NCBI GenBank assembly: GCA_048594975.1 | Contig: JBMDXQ010000158.1 | Location: forward strand, 1-64,000 | Reading direction: 5' to 3' | DNA: 64,000 nucleotides | DNA from: JBMDXB01 sp048594975 | Lineage (GTDB): Bacteria > Acidobacteriota > Vicinamibacteria > Vicinamibacterales > 2-12-FULL-66-21 | Part shown: piece by piece, positions 26,875-35,159 of the stretch | How positions within the stretch are numbered: position 1 is the stretch's first letter | Layout: each line of letters opens with the position of its first letter | Position numbers and translations under genes: made by a program | Notes under the pieces: model-generated | Told to the model about the DNA's origin: nothing | What the model saw: only the letters and a program-made list of their open reading frames with translations | Database searches by the model: none

Positions 26875-27863
26875 TTCGCAAGGTCGGGCGAGAGCAGCTC
26901 CTTCATCGCAGGATCGTCCATGTTCTTCGGCGTCGCCAGGTGCACCCCCGTGTCGATCGACCGCTCGACCCGCTCGCCTCTCAGGTGCGCTGCCAGGGTC
27001 TTGACGCCGAGGTAGCCCATGCGGACCGGATCCTGGATGATCAGCCCGTCCAGCGCACCGCTGCGCAGCCCGTTCACCAGGTTCTGCGACGCGTCGAAGC
27101 CGACGAAACGGACCTTGCCCGCCCAGCCGTTGTCCTGGAGCACGCGCAGCATCGCGAACGTGCTCGACTCGTTCGGCGTGAACAGGCCGTCGATGCCGAG
27201 CGAGCCGTCCGGCTTCTTGTAGTTGCTCAGGACCGCTTCCGCCCGCTTGTAGTAGCCCTCGACGTCGGCGCCGCCGTACTGGTTCGAGCTGACGACCTCG
27301 ACGCCGGGGTGCTTCGCGATGGCGTCGAGGAACCCCTGCTCGCGCTTGTTGGTGCTGTCGTGACCCTCGGCATAGCGCAGCAGGATCACTTTCCCCTTGT
27401 CCTGCAGCACCTCCGCGAGCCGGTCGCCAGCCATGCGGCCGCCCTTCATGTTGTCGGTGGCCACGAAGCTGACGTAGTCGTCGCCCTTCAACCCCGAGTC
27501 GATGATGACGACCGCGATCTTGCGGCGCATCGCTTCCGAGACGGGTCCGACGAGCGCGGAGTCGTCGAGCGGCGCGAGCACGATGCCCGAGACGCCTCGG
27601 CTGATGAAGCCCTCCACCTCGGAGACCTGCGAGTCGCGGTCGTCCTCGCGCAGCGGCCCGCGCCAGATGATCTGCACGCCGAGCTCGTCGGCGGCCTTCC
27701 TGGCGCCGGCGTGGATGCTCTGCCAGAAGACGTGCGACGTGCCCTTCGGGATGACGGCGATCGTGGTGCCCGTGTATCGCCCCGTGCCGATCGAACACGA
27801 GTCGCAGCCGATTGCCGAAGCGGCCACGAGGAAGGACACGGCCGCCCATGCAGTGCGAGTCAT
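26862..27863 (-). CDS. Sugar ABC transporter substrate-binding protein, RbsB-like
   Basis: This 333-residue protein has an export signal with a possible lipobox (ASAIGC, Cys20), followed by the periplasmic binding fold of the ribose class (TIAVIPKGTSHVFWQSIHAGARKAADELG, then GFISRGVSGIVLAPLDDSALVG). It would bind the sugar in the periplasm and pass it to the permease. ATGA coupling joins it to the fuconolactonase gene. The pocket residues do not tell which sugar is bound; L-fucose is inferred from the operon. Confidence 0.88.
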   Translation of the reverse strand: MTRTAWAAVSFLVAASAIGCDSCSIGTGRYTGTTIAVIPKGTSHVFWQSIHAGARKAADELGVQIIWRGPLREDDRDSQVSEVEGFISRGVSGIVLAPLDDSALVGPVSEAMRRKIAVVIIDSGLKGDDYVSFVATDNMKGGRMAGDRLAEVLQDKGKVILLRYAEGHDSTNKREQGFLDAIAKHPGVEVVSSNQYGGADVEGYYKRAEAVLSNYKKPDGSLGIDGLFTPNESSTFAMLRVLQDNGWAGKVRFVGFDASQNLVNGLRSGALDGLIIQDPVRMGYLGVKTLAAHLRGERVERSIDTGVHLATPKNMDDPAMKELLSPDLAKWLK

Positions 27864-28705
27864 ACCAGGGTGTCCTCCGGTCTGAGATTCCAGAAACGCA
27901 TCGCCGTCCCGCCCAGGACCGCCGCGCGCTCGTCCGCGCTCCACGACGCGATCGCGTCGGTGACCACGGCCATCGCGCGTTCGTACGGGGCGGCGACCGT
28001 GCACACCGGCCAGTCGGATCCGATCATCAGGCGGGTGGCGGCGAAGCAATCGGCGGCGACCTCGATGTAGGGGCGGATCTGCTCGGGCGTCCAGGTCCGC
28101 CAGTCCGCTTCCGTCACCATGCCCGAGAGCTTGCAGCAGACGTGAGGAAAGCGCGACAGCCGCCGCAGCCCTTCTCGCCACTCGGCGATCGCCTGGCGGC
28201 GGATGTCCGGCTTGGCGATGTGATCGAGCACGAACCGCTGGTTCGGGAAGCGCGACACCAGCGCCGCGGCCGCCTCGAGCTGGCGCGGGTAGATCAGGAT
28301 GTCGTAGGCAAGGTTGAACCGTTCGAGCACGCCGATGCCGCGCTGGAAGTCGGGATGAAGGAGGAAGTCGTCGGGCTCGGACTGCACGATGTGGCGGATG
28401 CCCACCAGCTTCCGGCGACCGGCGAACTTCTCGAGGTCGCGCTCGACAGCCGGCGATCGGAGATCCACCCAGCCGACGACGCCGGCGATGAACGGGTTTT
28501 CGAGCGCCAGCTCCAGGAGCCAGCGGGTCTCCTCCGGAGTCTGACGGGCCTGCACTGCTACGCACCCGTCGAAGCCGGCAGCCTCCAGCAGCGGCTTCAG
28601 GTCCGGCGGCAGGAAATCTCGGCGCAGCATCGCCATGGAGTCGTCGATCCAGCCGTACTCCGACGCGTCGTAGACCCAGAAGTGCTGGTGGGCGTCGACC
28701 TTCAT
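27860..28705 (-). CDS. L-fuconolactonase-type amidohydrolase
   Basis: This 281-residue protein belongs to the amidohydrolase-2 (COG3618) family. Its start, MKVDAHQHFWVYD, carries the metal-binding H-x-H and is followed by GWIDDSMAMLRRDFLP, as in sugar lactonases that open L-fucono-1,5-lactone or related lactones. FVLDHIAKPDIR and MIGSDWPVC supply further conserved His and Asp. In the pathway it stands between the sugar dehydrogenase and the fuconate dehydratase. L-rhamnonolactone or galactonolactone are possible alternative substrates. Confidence 0.85.
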   Translation of the reverse strand: MKVDAHQHFWVYDASEYGWIDDSMAMLRRDFLPPDLKPLLEAAGFDGCVAVQARQTPEETRWLLELALENPFIAGVVGWVDLRSPAVERDLEKFAGRRKLVGIRHIVQSEPDDFLLHPDFQRGIGVLERFNLAYDILIYPRQLEAAAALVSRFPNQRFVLDHIAKPDIRRQAIAEWREGLRRLSRFPHVCCKLSGMVTEADWRTWTPEQIRPYIEVAADCFAATRLMIGSDWPVCTVAAPYERAMAVVTDAIASWSADERAAVLGGTAMRFWNLRPEDTLV

Positions 28706-28770
28706 GAGGGCTTCGGCTCACGCCAAGGACGGCAGGCCCGCAGCGGCTGGCCGCCGAGCCGGACGACGGA

Positions 28771-29160
28771 TCATTCGCGTCCCGCCCGGCTGCCCGCGAC
28801 CGGCGTCGCCGGAGCCGCAGCGGCTTGTCGCTCGAGGCTGAACACCAGCTCCATCTGTGCCCACCATCGTCCGGGATCGCCGCCCGGGGGGGCCTGCTGG
28901 ATCGACTGCATCAGGGCTTCCCACTCGGACACGCGCGGGCCGGACGCGACGTGCGCCGCAAAGCAGCGCTCCGGATCGCGGCCGTCGGTCTCGAGGATCA
29001 TCACCGCGCGCTTCCCGAGCAGGTAGATGTCCATGTTGACGATGCCGGAGCGCCGGAGGCTGTCGAGGACCTCGGGCCACACGCGGCGGTGGTGCTCGCG
29101 ATAGGCGGCGATTACCGCCGGGTCGTCCGTCAGGTCGACGGTGAGGACATAGCGTTTCAT
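28771..29160 (-). CDS. L-rhamnose/L-fucose mutarotase (RhaM-like)
   Basis: This 129-residue protein starts MKRYVLTVDLTDDPAVIAAY and has the family's REHHRRVWPEVLDSLRRSG and NMDIYLLGKRAVMILET segments. Such enzymes interconvert alpha and beta anomers of 6-deoxy sugars, feeding the correct anomer to the dehydrogenase. The C-terminal 20 residues (Ala/Pro-rich) extend beyond the usual length of about 105. ATGA overlap couples it to the preceding hydrolase gene. In this operon L-fucose is the likely sugar; the family is often named after rhamnose. Confidence 0.85.
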   Translation of the reverse strand: MKRYVLTVDLTDDPAVIAAYREHHRRVWPEVLDSLRRSGIVNMDIYLLGKRAVMILETDGRDPERCFAAHVASGPRVSEWEALMQSIQQAPPGGDPGRWWAQMELVFSLERQAAAAPATPVAGSRAGRE

Positions 29161-30014
29161 GCGCTGCCCACCACCTTCTGGCGCGAGCGGCCGAGGCCAT
29201 CGATGCCCAGCTCGACGACGTCGCCGGGCCGCAGGTAGCGCGGCTCCGGGCGCATGCCGAGCGCCACGCCCGCCGGCGTGCCGGTGCTGATCACGTCGCC
29301 GGGCAGCAGCGTCATGAACTCGCTCACGTAGCTGACCAGCGCCGGTGCATCGAAGATCATGTTCGCCGTCGAACCTCGCTGCCGGACCTCGCCATTGACC
29401 CTGAGCCACATGCCGAGGCGGCCCGGGTCGGGGATCTCGTCGCGGGTGGCGAGGAACGGACCGAGCGGCGCGAACGTGTCGGCGCTCTTGCCCTTCACCC
29501 ACTGGCCGCCGCGTTCCAGCTGGAAGCTGCGCTCCGAGTAGTCGTTGTGCAGCGCGTAGCCGGCCATGAACTCGGTCGCCTGCGCGCGCGTGACGTACTG
29601 CGCCTTGCGCCCGACGACGACCGCGAGCTCGACCTCCCAGTCCAGCTTGCTGCCGTTGCGCGGCATGACCACCGGATCGTCGGGACCGCAGAGGGCGGTC
29701 GTGGCCTTGAAGAAGATGACCGGCTCGGGTGGGACCGCCATGCCGCTTTCGGCGGCGTGATCGTGGAAGTTCAACCCGATGCAGACGATCTTGCTCGGGC
29801 GCGCGATCGGCGGGCCGAGGCGGATGGCGGCATCGACGCGAGGCAGCCGGCGGCGTTCGCGGTCCAGCCATGCCGCGAGCTGCTCGAGCCCACCGCCGGC
29901 GAAGAACGCCTCGTCGTAGTCGCGGCCGAACCCCGACACGTCCAGGCGCGTGCCGTCCTCGAGGAGGATACCGGGCCGCTCGCCGCCCGGCTCACCGAAG
30001 CGAATCAGTTTCAT
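29157..30014 (-). CDS. Fumarylacetoacetate-hydrolase-family enzyme, probable 2,4-diketo-3-deoxy-L-fuconate hydrolase
   Basis: This 285-residue protein has the FAH fold pattern: KIVCIGLNFHDHAAE, EPVIFFKATTALCGPDDPV, LDWEVELAVVVGRKA (metal-binding Glu residues) and LLPGDVISTGTPAGVALG. In the non-phosphorylating fucose pathway such an enzyme splits 2,4-diketo-3-deoxy-L-fuconate into pyruvate and L-lactate. The start at 30014 overlaps the SDR stop by four bases (ATGA), and its own stop overlaps the mutarotase start the same way. The operon context makes this role more likely than generic aromatic breakdown. Confidence 0.88.
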   Translation of the reverse strand: MKLIRFGEPGGERPGILLEDGTRLDVSGFGRDYDEAFFAGGGLEQLAAWLDRERRRLPRVDAAIRLGPPIARPSKIVCIGLNFHDHAAESGMAVPPEPVIFFKATTALCGPDDPVVMPRNGSKLDWEVELAVVVGRKAQYVTRAQATEFMAGYALHNDYSERSFQLERGGQWVKGKSADTFAPLGPFLATRDEIPDPGRLGMWLRVNGEVRQRGSTANMIFDAPALVSYVSEFMTLLPGDVISTGTPAGVALGMRPEPRYLRPGDVVELGIDGLGRSRQKVVGSA

Positions 30015-30781
30015 GCCATCAGGACTCCACCGTCTATCGGATAGGCCTGGCCGGTTACGAACGCGGCTTCGTCCGAGCAGAGATACAGCGCGAGCGCCGC
30101 GACCTCCTCCGGCCGTCCCATGCGGCCGATCGGCTGGTACTCGGACAGCGCACGATACATCTCCTGCTCCCGGCCCGGGTAATGCGCGGCGAGGTAGCCG
30201 TCGACGAAGGGCGTGTGCACGCGCGCAGGACAGATGCAGTTGCAGCGGATGCCGCGCTTCACGTAGTCGAGCGCGATGGACCGGGTCATCGAGAGCACCG
30301 CGCCCTTGGTCGTGCCGTACGCGAAGCGATCTGCGACGCCGATGAGCGACGCGATCGAGGCCATGTTGAGGATTACGCCGCCGCCCTGCCGCAGCATCAT
30401 GTCGATCGCGGCGCGGGCGCACAGGTAGACGCCCCTCACGTTGACGGCATACAGACGATCGAGGTCCTCGGGCGAGGTCTGCTGGATGGTGCCGACGTGC
30501 GAGATGCCGGCGTTGTTGACGAGGATGTCCACGCGCCCGTGGCTGGCGTCGATGTCCGCGAAGGCCGCGGCGACGCTCGGCGCGTCGGCGACGTCGCAGC
30601 GCACCGCCTGCCCCCGGGCGCCGCCGCCGCGGATCGCGGCGGCGATCGCCTCGGCGGCGGTGTCGTTGCGATCGAGCACGGCGATCGTCGCGCCGCGCCG
30701 TGCGAACAGGCTCGCGACCGCGGCGCCGATGCCCGATCCGCCGCCGGTGACGACTGCTACCTTGCCCTGGAGGTCGAACAT
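30011..30781 (-). CDS. Short-chain dehydrogenase, probable 2-keto-3-deoxy-L-fuconate dehydrogenase
   Basis: This 256-residue SDR has TGGGSGIG at residues 12-19, the NNAG motif at 89-92, S142 and the catalytic Y155/K159. D37 at the end of the second strand suggests NAD+ rather than NADP+. Its ending (YPIDGGVLMA) and the RCNCICPARVHTPF segment are typical of the group that includes 2-keto-3-deoxy-L-fuconate 4-dehydrogenases. It is the first gene of the fucose operon, with an operator 30 bases in front of it, and it precedes the hydrolase that would use its product. A role as L-fucose dehydrogenase is the main alternative. Confidence 0.85.
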   Translation of the reverse strand: MFDLQGKVAVVTGGGSGIGAAVASLFARRGATIAVLDRNDTAAEAIAAAIRGGGARGQAVRCDVADAPSVAAAFADIDASHGRVDILVNNAGISHVGTIQQTSPEDLDRLYAVNVRGVYLCARAAIDMMLRQGGGVILNMASIASLIGVADRFAYGTTKGAVLSMTRSIALDYVKRGIRCNCICPARVHTPFVDGYLAAHYPGREQEMYRALSEYQPIGRMGRPEEVAALALYLCSDEAAFVTGQAYPIDGGVLMA

Positions 30782-30802
30782 GCCCCGTCAACCCACGCGA
30801 CT

Positions 30803-30833
30803 ATCATACACTTTACCGGTAAAGTCATAGCAA
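30803..30833 (-). promoter_or_regulatory. Possible promoter of the fucose operon
   Basis: On the minus strand TTGCTA (30828-30833) and TATGAT (30803-30808) are 19 bases apart, slightly wide. The operator at 30811-30824 fills the spacer. Confidence 0.4.
30811..30824. promoter_or_regulatory. LacI-type operator between the fucose operon and GH95
   Basis: This is a second perfect copy of CTTTACCGGTAAAG, 30 bases before the SDR start (minus strand) and 73 bases before the GH95 start (plus strand). No partner site is seen 22 bp away, unlike at the two receptor promoters. Confidence 0.85.
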
Positions 30834-30896
30834 AAACGCGAATTTCGACGCCGCCGGCCCTTTACTTGCCGGCGCCGGTCTGGTACAGAAGTCGGC

Positions 30897-33299
30897 ATGC
30901 GACGCGCACTGTGTGCCTCCTTTCTCCTCGCTATTCTGTCACCGGTGGGGCTCCGGTCGCAGCAGGTCCCGCCCGGGTGGCCGGCCCCGGTCACGCTGTG
31001 GTACCGGCAGCCCGCCGCGCAGTGGGACCACGCGATGCCGATTGGCAACGGCCGCCTCGGCGCGATGGTGTTCGGCGCGGTGAACCGCGAGCGCATTCAG
31101 CTGAACGAGGAGGCGCTCTGGATGCCCGCGGGCGACCCGCGCCGCCAGCCGTCCGGCCGCGACAATCCCGAGGCGCTGACGCACCTGCCCGAGGTGCGCC
31201 GGCTGCTGTTTGCCGGCAGGCCGGCCGAGGCCTACCGCCTCGCCGAAAAGTACCTCATGGGGCGGCCGTCGCGGCTGCAGTCGTACCAGACCCTCGGCGA
31301 TCTGCGCCTGACCTTCGAGCACGCGGGGCAGCCGGCAGACTACCGTCGCGAACTGGATCTCGACGCGGCGATCGCGCGCGTGACCTATCGCATCGGGGAG
31401 GTGCGGTTCACGCGAGAGGTCTTCGCCAGCCATCCCGACCAGGCGATCGTCGTGCGGCTCGGGGCCGACCGGGCGGCGCAGATCACGTTGAACGTATGGA
31501 TGGATCGGCCGCAGGACGCGGAGACCATCACACTCGGCGACGATCGGCTGGACATGGGCGGTTGCCTGGCGTGCGGACGGGGCCCGTCGTTCCAGGCGTC
31601 GCTGCGCGTGATCGCGCAGGGCGGCCGCGTCGAAGGCTTCCCGCAGCGGATCGCCGTCGAGCGCGCCGACGCGGTGACGATCGTGCTTGCGGCGGCGACA
31701 CGCTACAAGGGCGGCCGGCCCGAGGAGCAGGTGGATCGACAGCTCGGCGCGGCCGCCGCGAAGCCGTACGAGCGGCTGCGGGCGGAGCACGTCGCCGACC
31801 ACCAGCGCCTGTTCCGGCGGGTGTCGCTGCAGCTCGGCCGAGACGATCGGTCAGAGCCCGCGTCGCTCCCGACCGACGAGCGGCTGGAGCGCGTCAAGAC
31901 GGGAGCGACGGACCCCGGCCTCGAGTCGCTCTATTTCCAGTTCGGACGCTACCTGCTGATCGCGAGCAGCCGTCCCGGCGACCTGCCGGCGAACCTGCAG
32001 GGGGTGTGGGCCGACGGGCTGAAGGCGCCCTGGAACAGCGACTATCACACCAACATCAACCTGCAGATGAACTACTGGCCGGCGGAAGTGACGAACCTCG
32101 CCGAGCTGCACACGCCGCTGTTCGATCTGCTGGAATCACTCCGCGAGCCGGGCCGCCGCACCGCCCGCGTCCACTACGGCGCCTCGCGCGGCTTCGTCGT
32201 CCACCACATCACTGATATCTTCGGGTTCACCAGCCCGGGAGATCTGCCGCGCTCGGGACTGTGGCCGACCGGCGGCGCCTGGCTCGCGCACCACCTGTGG
32301 GAGCACTACCTGTTCGGACGCGACCGGCAGTTCCTCGCCAAGGCGTACCCGGTGATGAAGGAAGCGGCGGAGTTCTTCCTGGAGTACCTGGTGCCCGATC
32401 CGCGGGGACGGCTGGTCAGCGGCCCCTCGATCTCGCCAGAGAACCAGTACCGCCTCCCGAACGGGCAGGTCGGCGTGCTCGTGATGGGGCCGTCGATGGA
32501 CCACCAGATCATCCACGGCGTCTTCACGCAGACGATCGAGGCGAGCCGGATCCTCGGCGTGGACGCGCCGCTGCGCGCAGAACTGGCGGCGGCGGTCAAG
32601 CGGCTGCCGGCGCCGGCGATCGGCAGGCATGGGCAGATCCAGGAGTGGTCCGAGGACTACGACGAGCCGGAGCCCGGCCACCGGCACATCTCGCAGCTGT
32701 TCGCGCTGCACCCCTCGGATCAGATCACGGCGCGCGGTACGCCCGAGCTCGCACGCGCGGCGCGCGCGACGATCGAGCGGCGGCTGCAGCACGGCGGCGG
32801 CCACACCGGCTGGAGCCGCGCGTGGATCATCAACTTCTGGGCGCGGCTGGAGGACGGCGAGCAGGCCTATGCGAACCTCCAGGCGCTGCTCGCGACGTCC
32901 ACGCTGCCCAACCTGTGGGACCTTCATCCACCGTTTCAGATCGACGGCAACTTCGGGGGCACGGCCGGGATCGCGGAGATGCTGCTGCAGAGCCACGCCG
33001 GCGAGATCCACCTGTTGCCCGCGCTGCCCAATGCGTGGTCCGATGGATCGTTCCGCGGGCTGAGAGCGCGCGGGGGTATCGAGGCGGACCTGGTCTGGGC
33101 GAGTGGGCGCGCGGTGTCGGCGGTACTGAGGGCGGCGGTCGCGGGAACGCACCGCCTCCGCGCGCCGGCCGGACAGTCGGTCGTCGCGATTGTCTCGGGT
33201 GGGCGCAAGGTGCCCCTCCGGATTGAAAACGAGGTGGCGGCGTTCGAGACGCAGCCGGGTCGCAGGTATGAGGTGACGTTCAAGGTCGCGAACCGCTGA
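30897..33299 (+). CDS. Secreted alpha-L-fucosidase, GH95
   Basis: This 800-residue protein has a signal peptide (MRRALCASFLLAILSPVGL) and the GH95 N-terminal WDHAMPIGNGRLGAMVFG. Catalytic residues line up with the characterised inverting alpha-1,2-fucosidase of Bifidobacterium: N386 and N388 in HTNINLQMNYW, the general acid E515 in SISPENQY, and D683 in FQIDGNFGG. GH95 members cleave terminal alpha-1,2-fucose, and some act on L-galactose. It faces away from the fucose operon across a shared operator, so release and catabolism would be switched on together. A TPR gene follows after 11 bases. Confidence 0.92.
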   Translation: MRRALCASFLLAILSPVGLRSQQVPPGWPAPVTLWYRQPAAQWDHAMPIGNGRLGAMVFGAVNRERIQLNEEALWMPAGDPRRQPSGRDNPEALTHLPEVRRLLFAGRPAEAYRLAEKYLMGRPSRLQSYQTLGDLRLTFEHAGQPADYRRELDLDAAIARVTYRIGEVRFTREVFASHPDQAIVVRLGADRAAQITLNVWMDRPQDAETITLGDDRLDMGGCLACGRGPSFQASLRVIAQGGRVEGFPQRIAVERADAVTIVLAAATRYKGGRPEEQVDRQLGAAAAKPYERLRAEHVADHQRLFRRVSLQLGRDDRSEPASLPTDERLERVKTGATDPGLESLYFQFGRYLLIASSRPGDLPANLQGVWADGLKAPWNSDYHTNINLQMNYWPAEVTNLAELHTPLFDLLESLREPGRRTARVHYGASRGFVVHHITDIFGFTSPGDLPRSGLWPTGGAWLAHHLWEHYLFGRDRQFLAKAYPVMKEAAEFFLEYLVPDPRGRLVSGPSISPENQYRLPNGQVGVLVMGPSMDHQIIHGVFTQTIEASRILGVDAPLRAELAAAVKRLPAPAIGRHGQIQEWSEDYDEPEPGHRHISQLFALHPSDQITARGTPELARAARATIERRLQHGGGHTGWSRAWIINFWARLEDGEQAYANLQALLATSTLPNLWDLHPPFQIDGNFGGTAGIAEMLLQSHAGEIHLLPALPNAWSDGSFRGLRARGGIEADLVWASGRAVSAVLRAAVAGTHRLRAPAGQSVVAIVSGGRKVPLRIENEVAAFETQPGRRYEVTFKVANR

Positions 33300-33310
33300 A
33301 TGGATCGCGC

Positions 33311-34432
33311 ATGCTCGTAGCCACCCTGATCTTCGCCGTGCTGGCAATGCCGGCCGCGGGCGGGCCGCAGGACGCGAAGGCGCGCGCGGCGGACGCGTAC
33401 GCGCGGGCGATCCAGCTCGAACAGACGGGTGACGCGGCCGGCGCGCTGGCGCTGCTGTGGGAAGCGGCGGCGCTCGACCCGGGCAGCGCCGACATCCAGC
33501 ACCGGCTCGGCGAGGCGCTCGAGCGCGTCGGCGCGCTCGACGCGGCGATCGAGGCCTACCGGGCAGCGGTGGCGGCGCGCCCCTCGAACAGGAGGGCGTC
33601 GAACCAGTTGATCCTCGCGCTGGTCGGCGCCGGCCGAGGCCGGGAAGCGATCGCCGTGGCGCGCGCCGGGGTGGCGGCGGAGCCCGACGACCCCGATAGG
33701 CACGTCACGCTCGGCCTGGCGCAGTCGGAGCCGGACGTCGCGGGAGCCATCGCGAGCTTCCGCCGCGCGCTGGCGCTCGAGCCGCGGCACACGCTGGCGC
33801 GCTACAACCTGGCGCTCGTGCTGAAGCGCGCCGACCGCATGGCGGAGGCGCGCGAGGAGCTGCAGCGCGTCATCGAGACCGAGCCGCGCGCCGAGGCGCA
33901 CTACACGCTCGGCGTCATCTACCTGCACCAGGGCGATCTCGATCGGGCCGCCGGCGCGCTGCAGGCGGCCATCGCGGCGCAGCCCGGCTACGCCGACGCG
34001 CACTACACCCTGGGCGCGGTGCTTCAGGGGCGCCGCGACTGGGCGGGTGCGGCGGCGGCGCTGCGGCGCGCGATCGCGCTGCGCCCCGACCTGTCCGGCG
34101 CGCACTACACGCTCGCCCGCGTGCTGCAGGCCTCGGGCGACGCGGACCGGGCCGGAACACACTTCGCCGAAGCGGACCGCCTGCGCGAGCGGGCGCGGCT
34201 CGAACAGGAGGCGCGCACCTGGACGTCGGTCGGCACGCAGAAGCTGGAGACGGGCGATGCCGCCGGCGCGCTCGACGCCTTCCGTCGTGCGACCGGCATC
34301 CTCGAGAGCTACGCGCCTGCACACTACCAGGCCGGACGCGCGCTGCAGCGGCTCGGCCGGAAGGAGGAGGCGACCGCGGCATTCGGCCGTGCCCGCCGGC
34401 TGAACCCGGCGCTGGTCCCACCGGGCGGATGA
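33311..34432 (+). CDS. Exported TPR-repeat protein
   Basis: This 373-residue protein has a short hydrophobic export signal (MLVATLIFAVLAMPAAGG) followed by about nine tetratricopeptide repeats across residues 20-370, with repeated elements such as RYNLALVLKRADRMAEAREELQ and HYTLGVIYLHQGDLDRAAGAL. TPRs form a superhelix for protein contacts. The gene starts 11 bases after the GH95 stop and its TGA overlaps the ATG of a decayed TonB receptor. A scaffold role for the outer-membrane uptake machinery is possible but unproven. Confidence 0.75.
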   Translation: MLVATLIFAVLAMPAAGGPQDAKARAADAYARAIQLEQTGDAAGALALLWEAAALDPGSADIQHRLGEALERVGALDAAIEAYRAAVAARPSNRRASNQLILALVGAGRGREAIAVARAGVAAEPDDPDRHVTLGLAQSEPDVAGAIASFRRALALEPRHTLARYNLALVLKRADRMAEAREELQRVIETEPRAEAHYTLGVIYLHQGDLDRAAGALQAAIAAQPGYADAHYTLGAVLQGRRDWAGAAAALRRAIALRPDLSGAHYTLARVLQASGDADRAGTHFAEADRLRERARLEQEARTWTSVGTQKLETGDAAGALDAFRRATGILESYAPAHYQAGRALQRLGRKEEATAAFGRARRLNPALVPPGG

Positions 34433-35020
34433 AGAGCGTGCTCTCGCAGTGTGTCCTGTTCGCTGCCGCGGCGCTGCTGGCAGCGCCCGGAGCCGGCGCG
34501 CAGGAGTTGCACCGTCATCGATAAAAAGCGCATCGCGGAGCTGCCGCTGCAGGCACGCAATCCGTTCTCGCTGTCCATCCTGGTCGCCGGCGTCAATTTC
34601 AACGCGCAGGCCATCTACCCTCCGGCCGTTCGACAACGGCGCGCTCGCCGACTGGTCGATCAACGTTGGGCAGAACCGCAACAACGAGTTCCTCTTCGAC
34701 GGTGCGCCCAACAACGCCAACCAGGGCGGCAACAACATCGCGTATTTCCCCCCGCGGCGGCGGTCCAGGAGTTCAAGATCCAGACGAACTCCTACGACGC
34801 GCAGTACGGCCGCACCGCCGGCGGCGTCGTCAACGTCTCGCTGAAGTCCGGGACCACATGCTGCACGACGAGTTCAACGTCTTTCAACAGCCCGATGTAC
34901 GAAGGACGTGACTACAACCGGAACGTCAACTCGACGGACTTCGGCCGCATCAATAGGAACATCGAGCTCCAGTCGAACTTCCAGCGCTTCGTCCAGCTGG
35001 GATTCCGGCTGATCTTCTGA
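34429..35020 (+). pseudogene. Remnant of an Oar-like TonB-dependent receptor
   Basis: The stretch begins with a good signal peptide (MKSVLSQCVLFAAAALLAAPG), which stops after about 30 codons. Receptor segments then continue in shifting frames: TVIDKKRIAELPLQARNPFS, NRNNEFLFDGAPNNANQGGN, VQEFKIQTNSYDAQYGRTAGG and finally a C-terminal QRFVQLGFRLIF. These are the plug landmarks and barrel end of receptors like the four intact ones, but about 600 bases remain out of about 3400. Large internal deletions and at least two frameshifts are needed to explain this. The ATGA link to the TPR gene suggests it was once part of the GH95 unit. Confidence 0.85.
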
Positions 35021-35159
35021 CGACTCTCACATCCGGGTCGGGACGCTGGTCCCGGCCCGGATCCCAGACCGCACGCCGGCGATCGTTCCCGCTGAAGCGG
35101 AAACTGACAGCGGCCACTGTTGTTCCCCGTGTTTCGGCTCGATCGGGCACAATCCTCTT

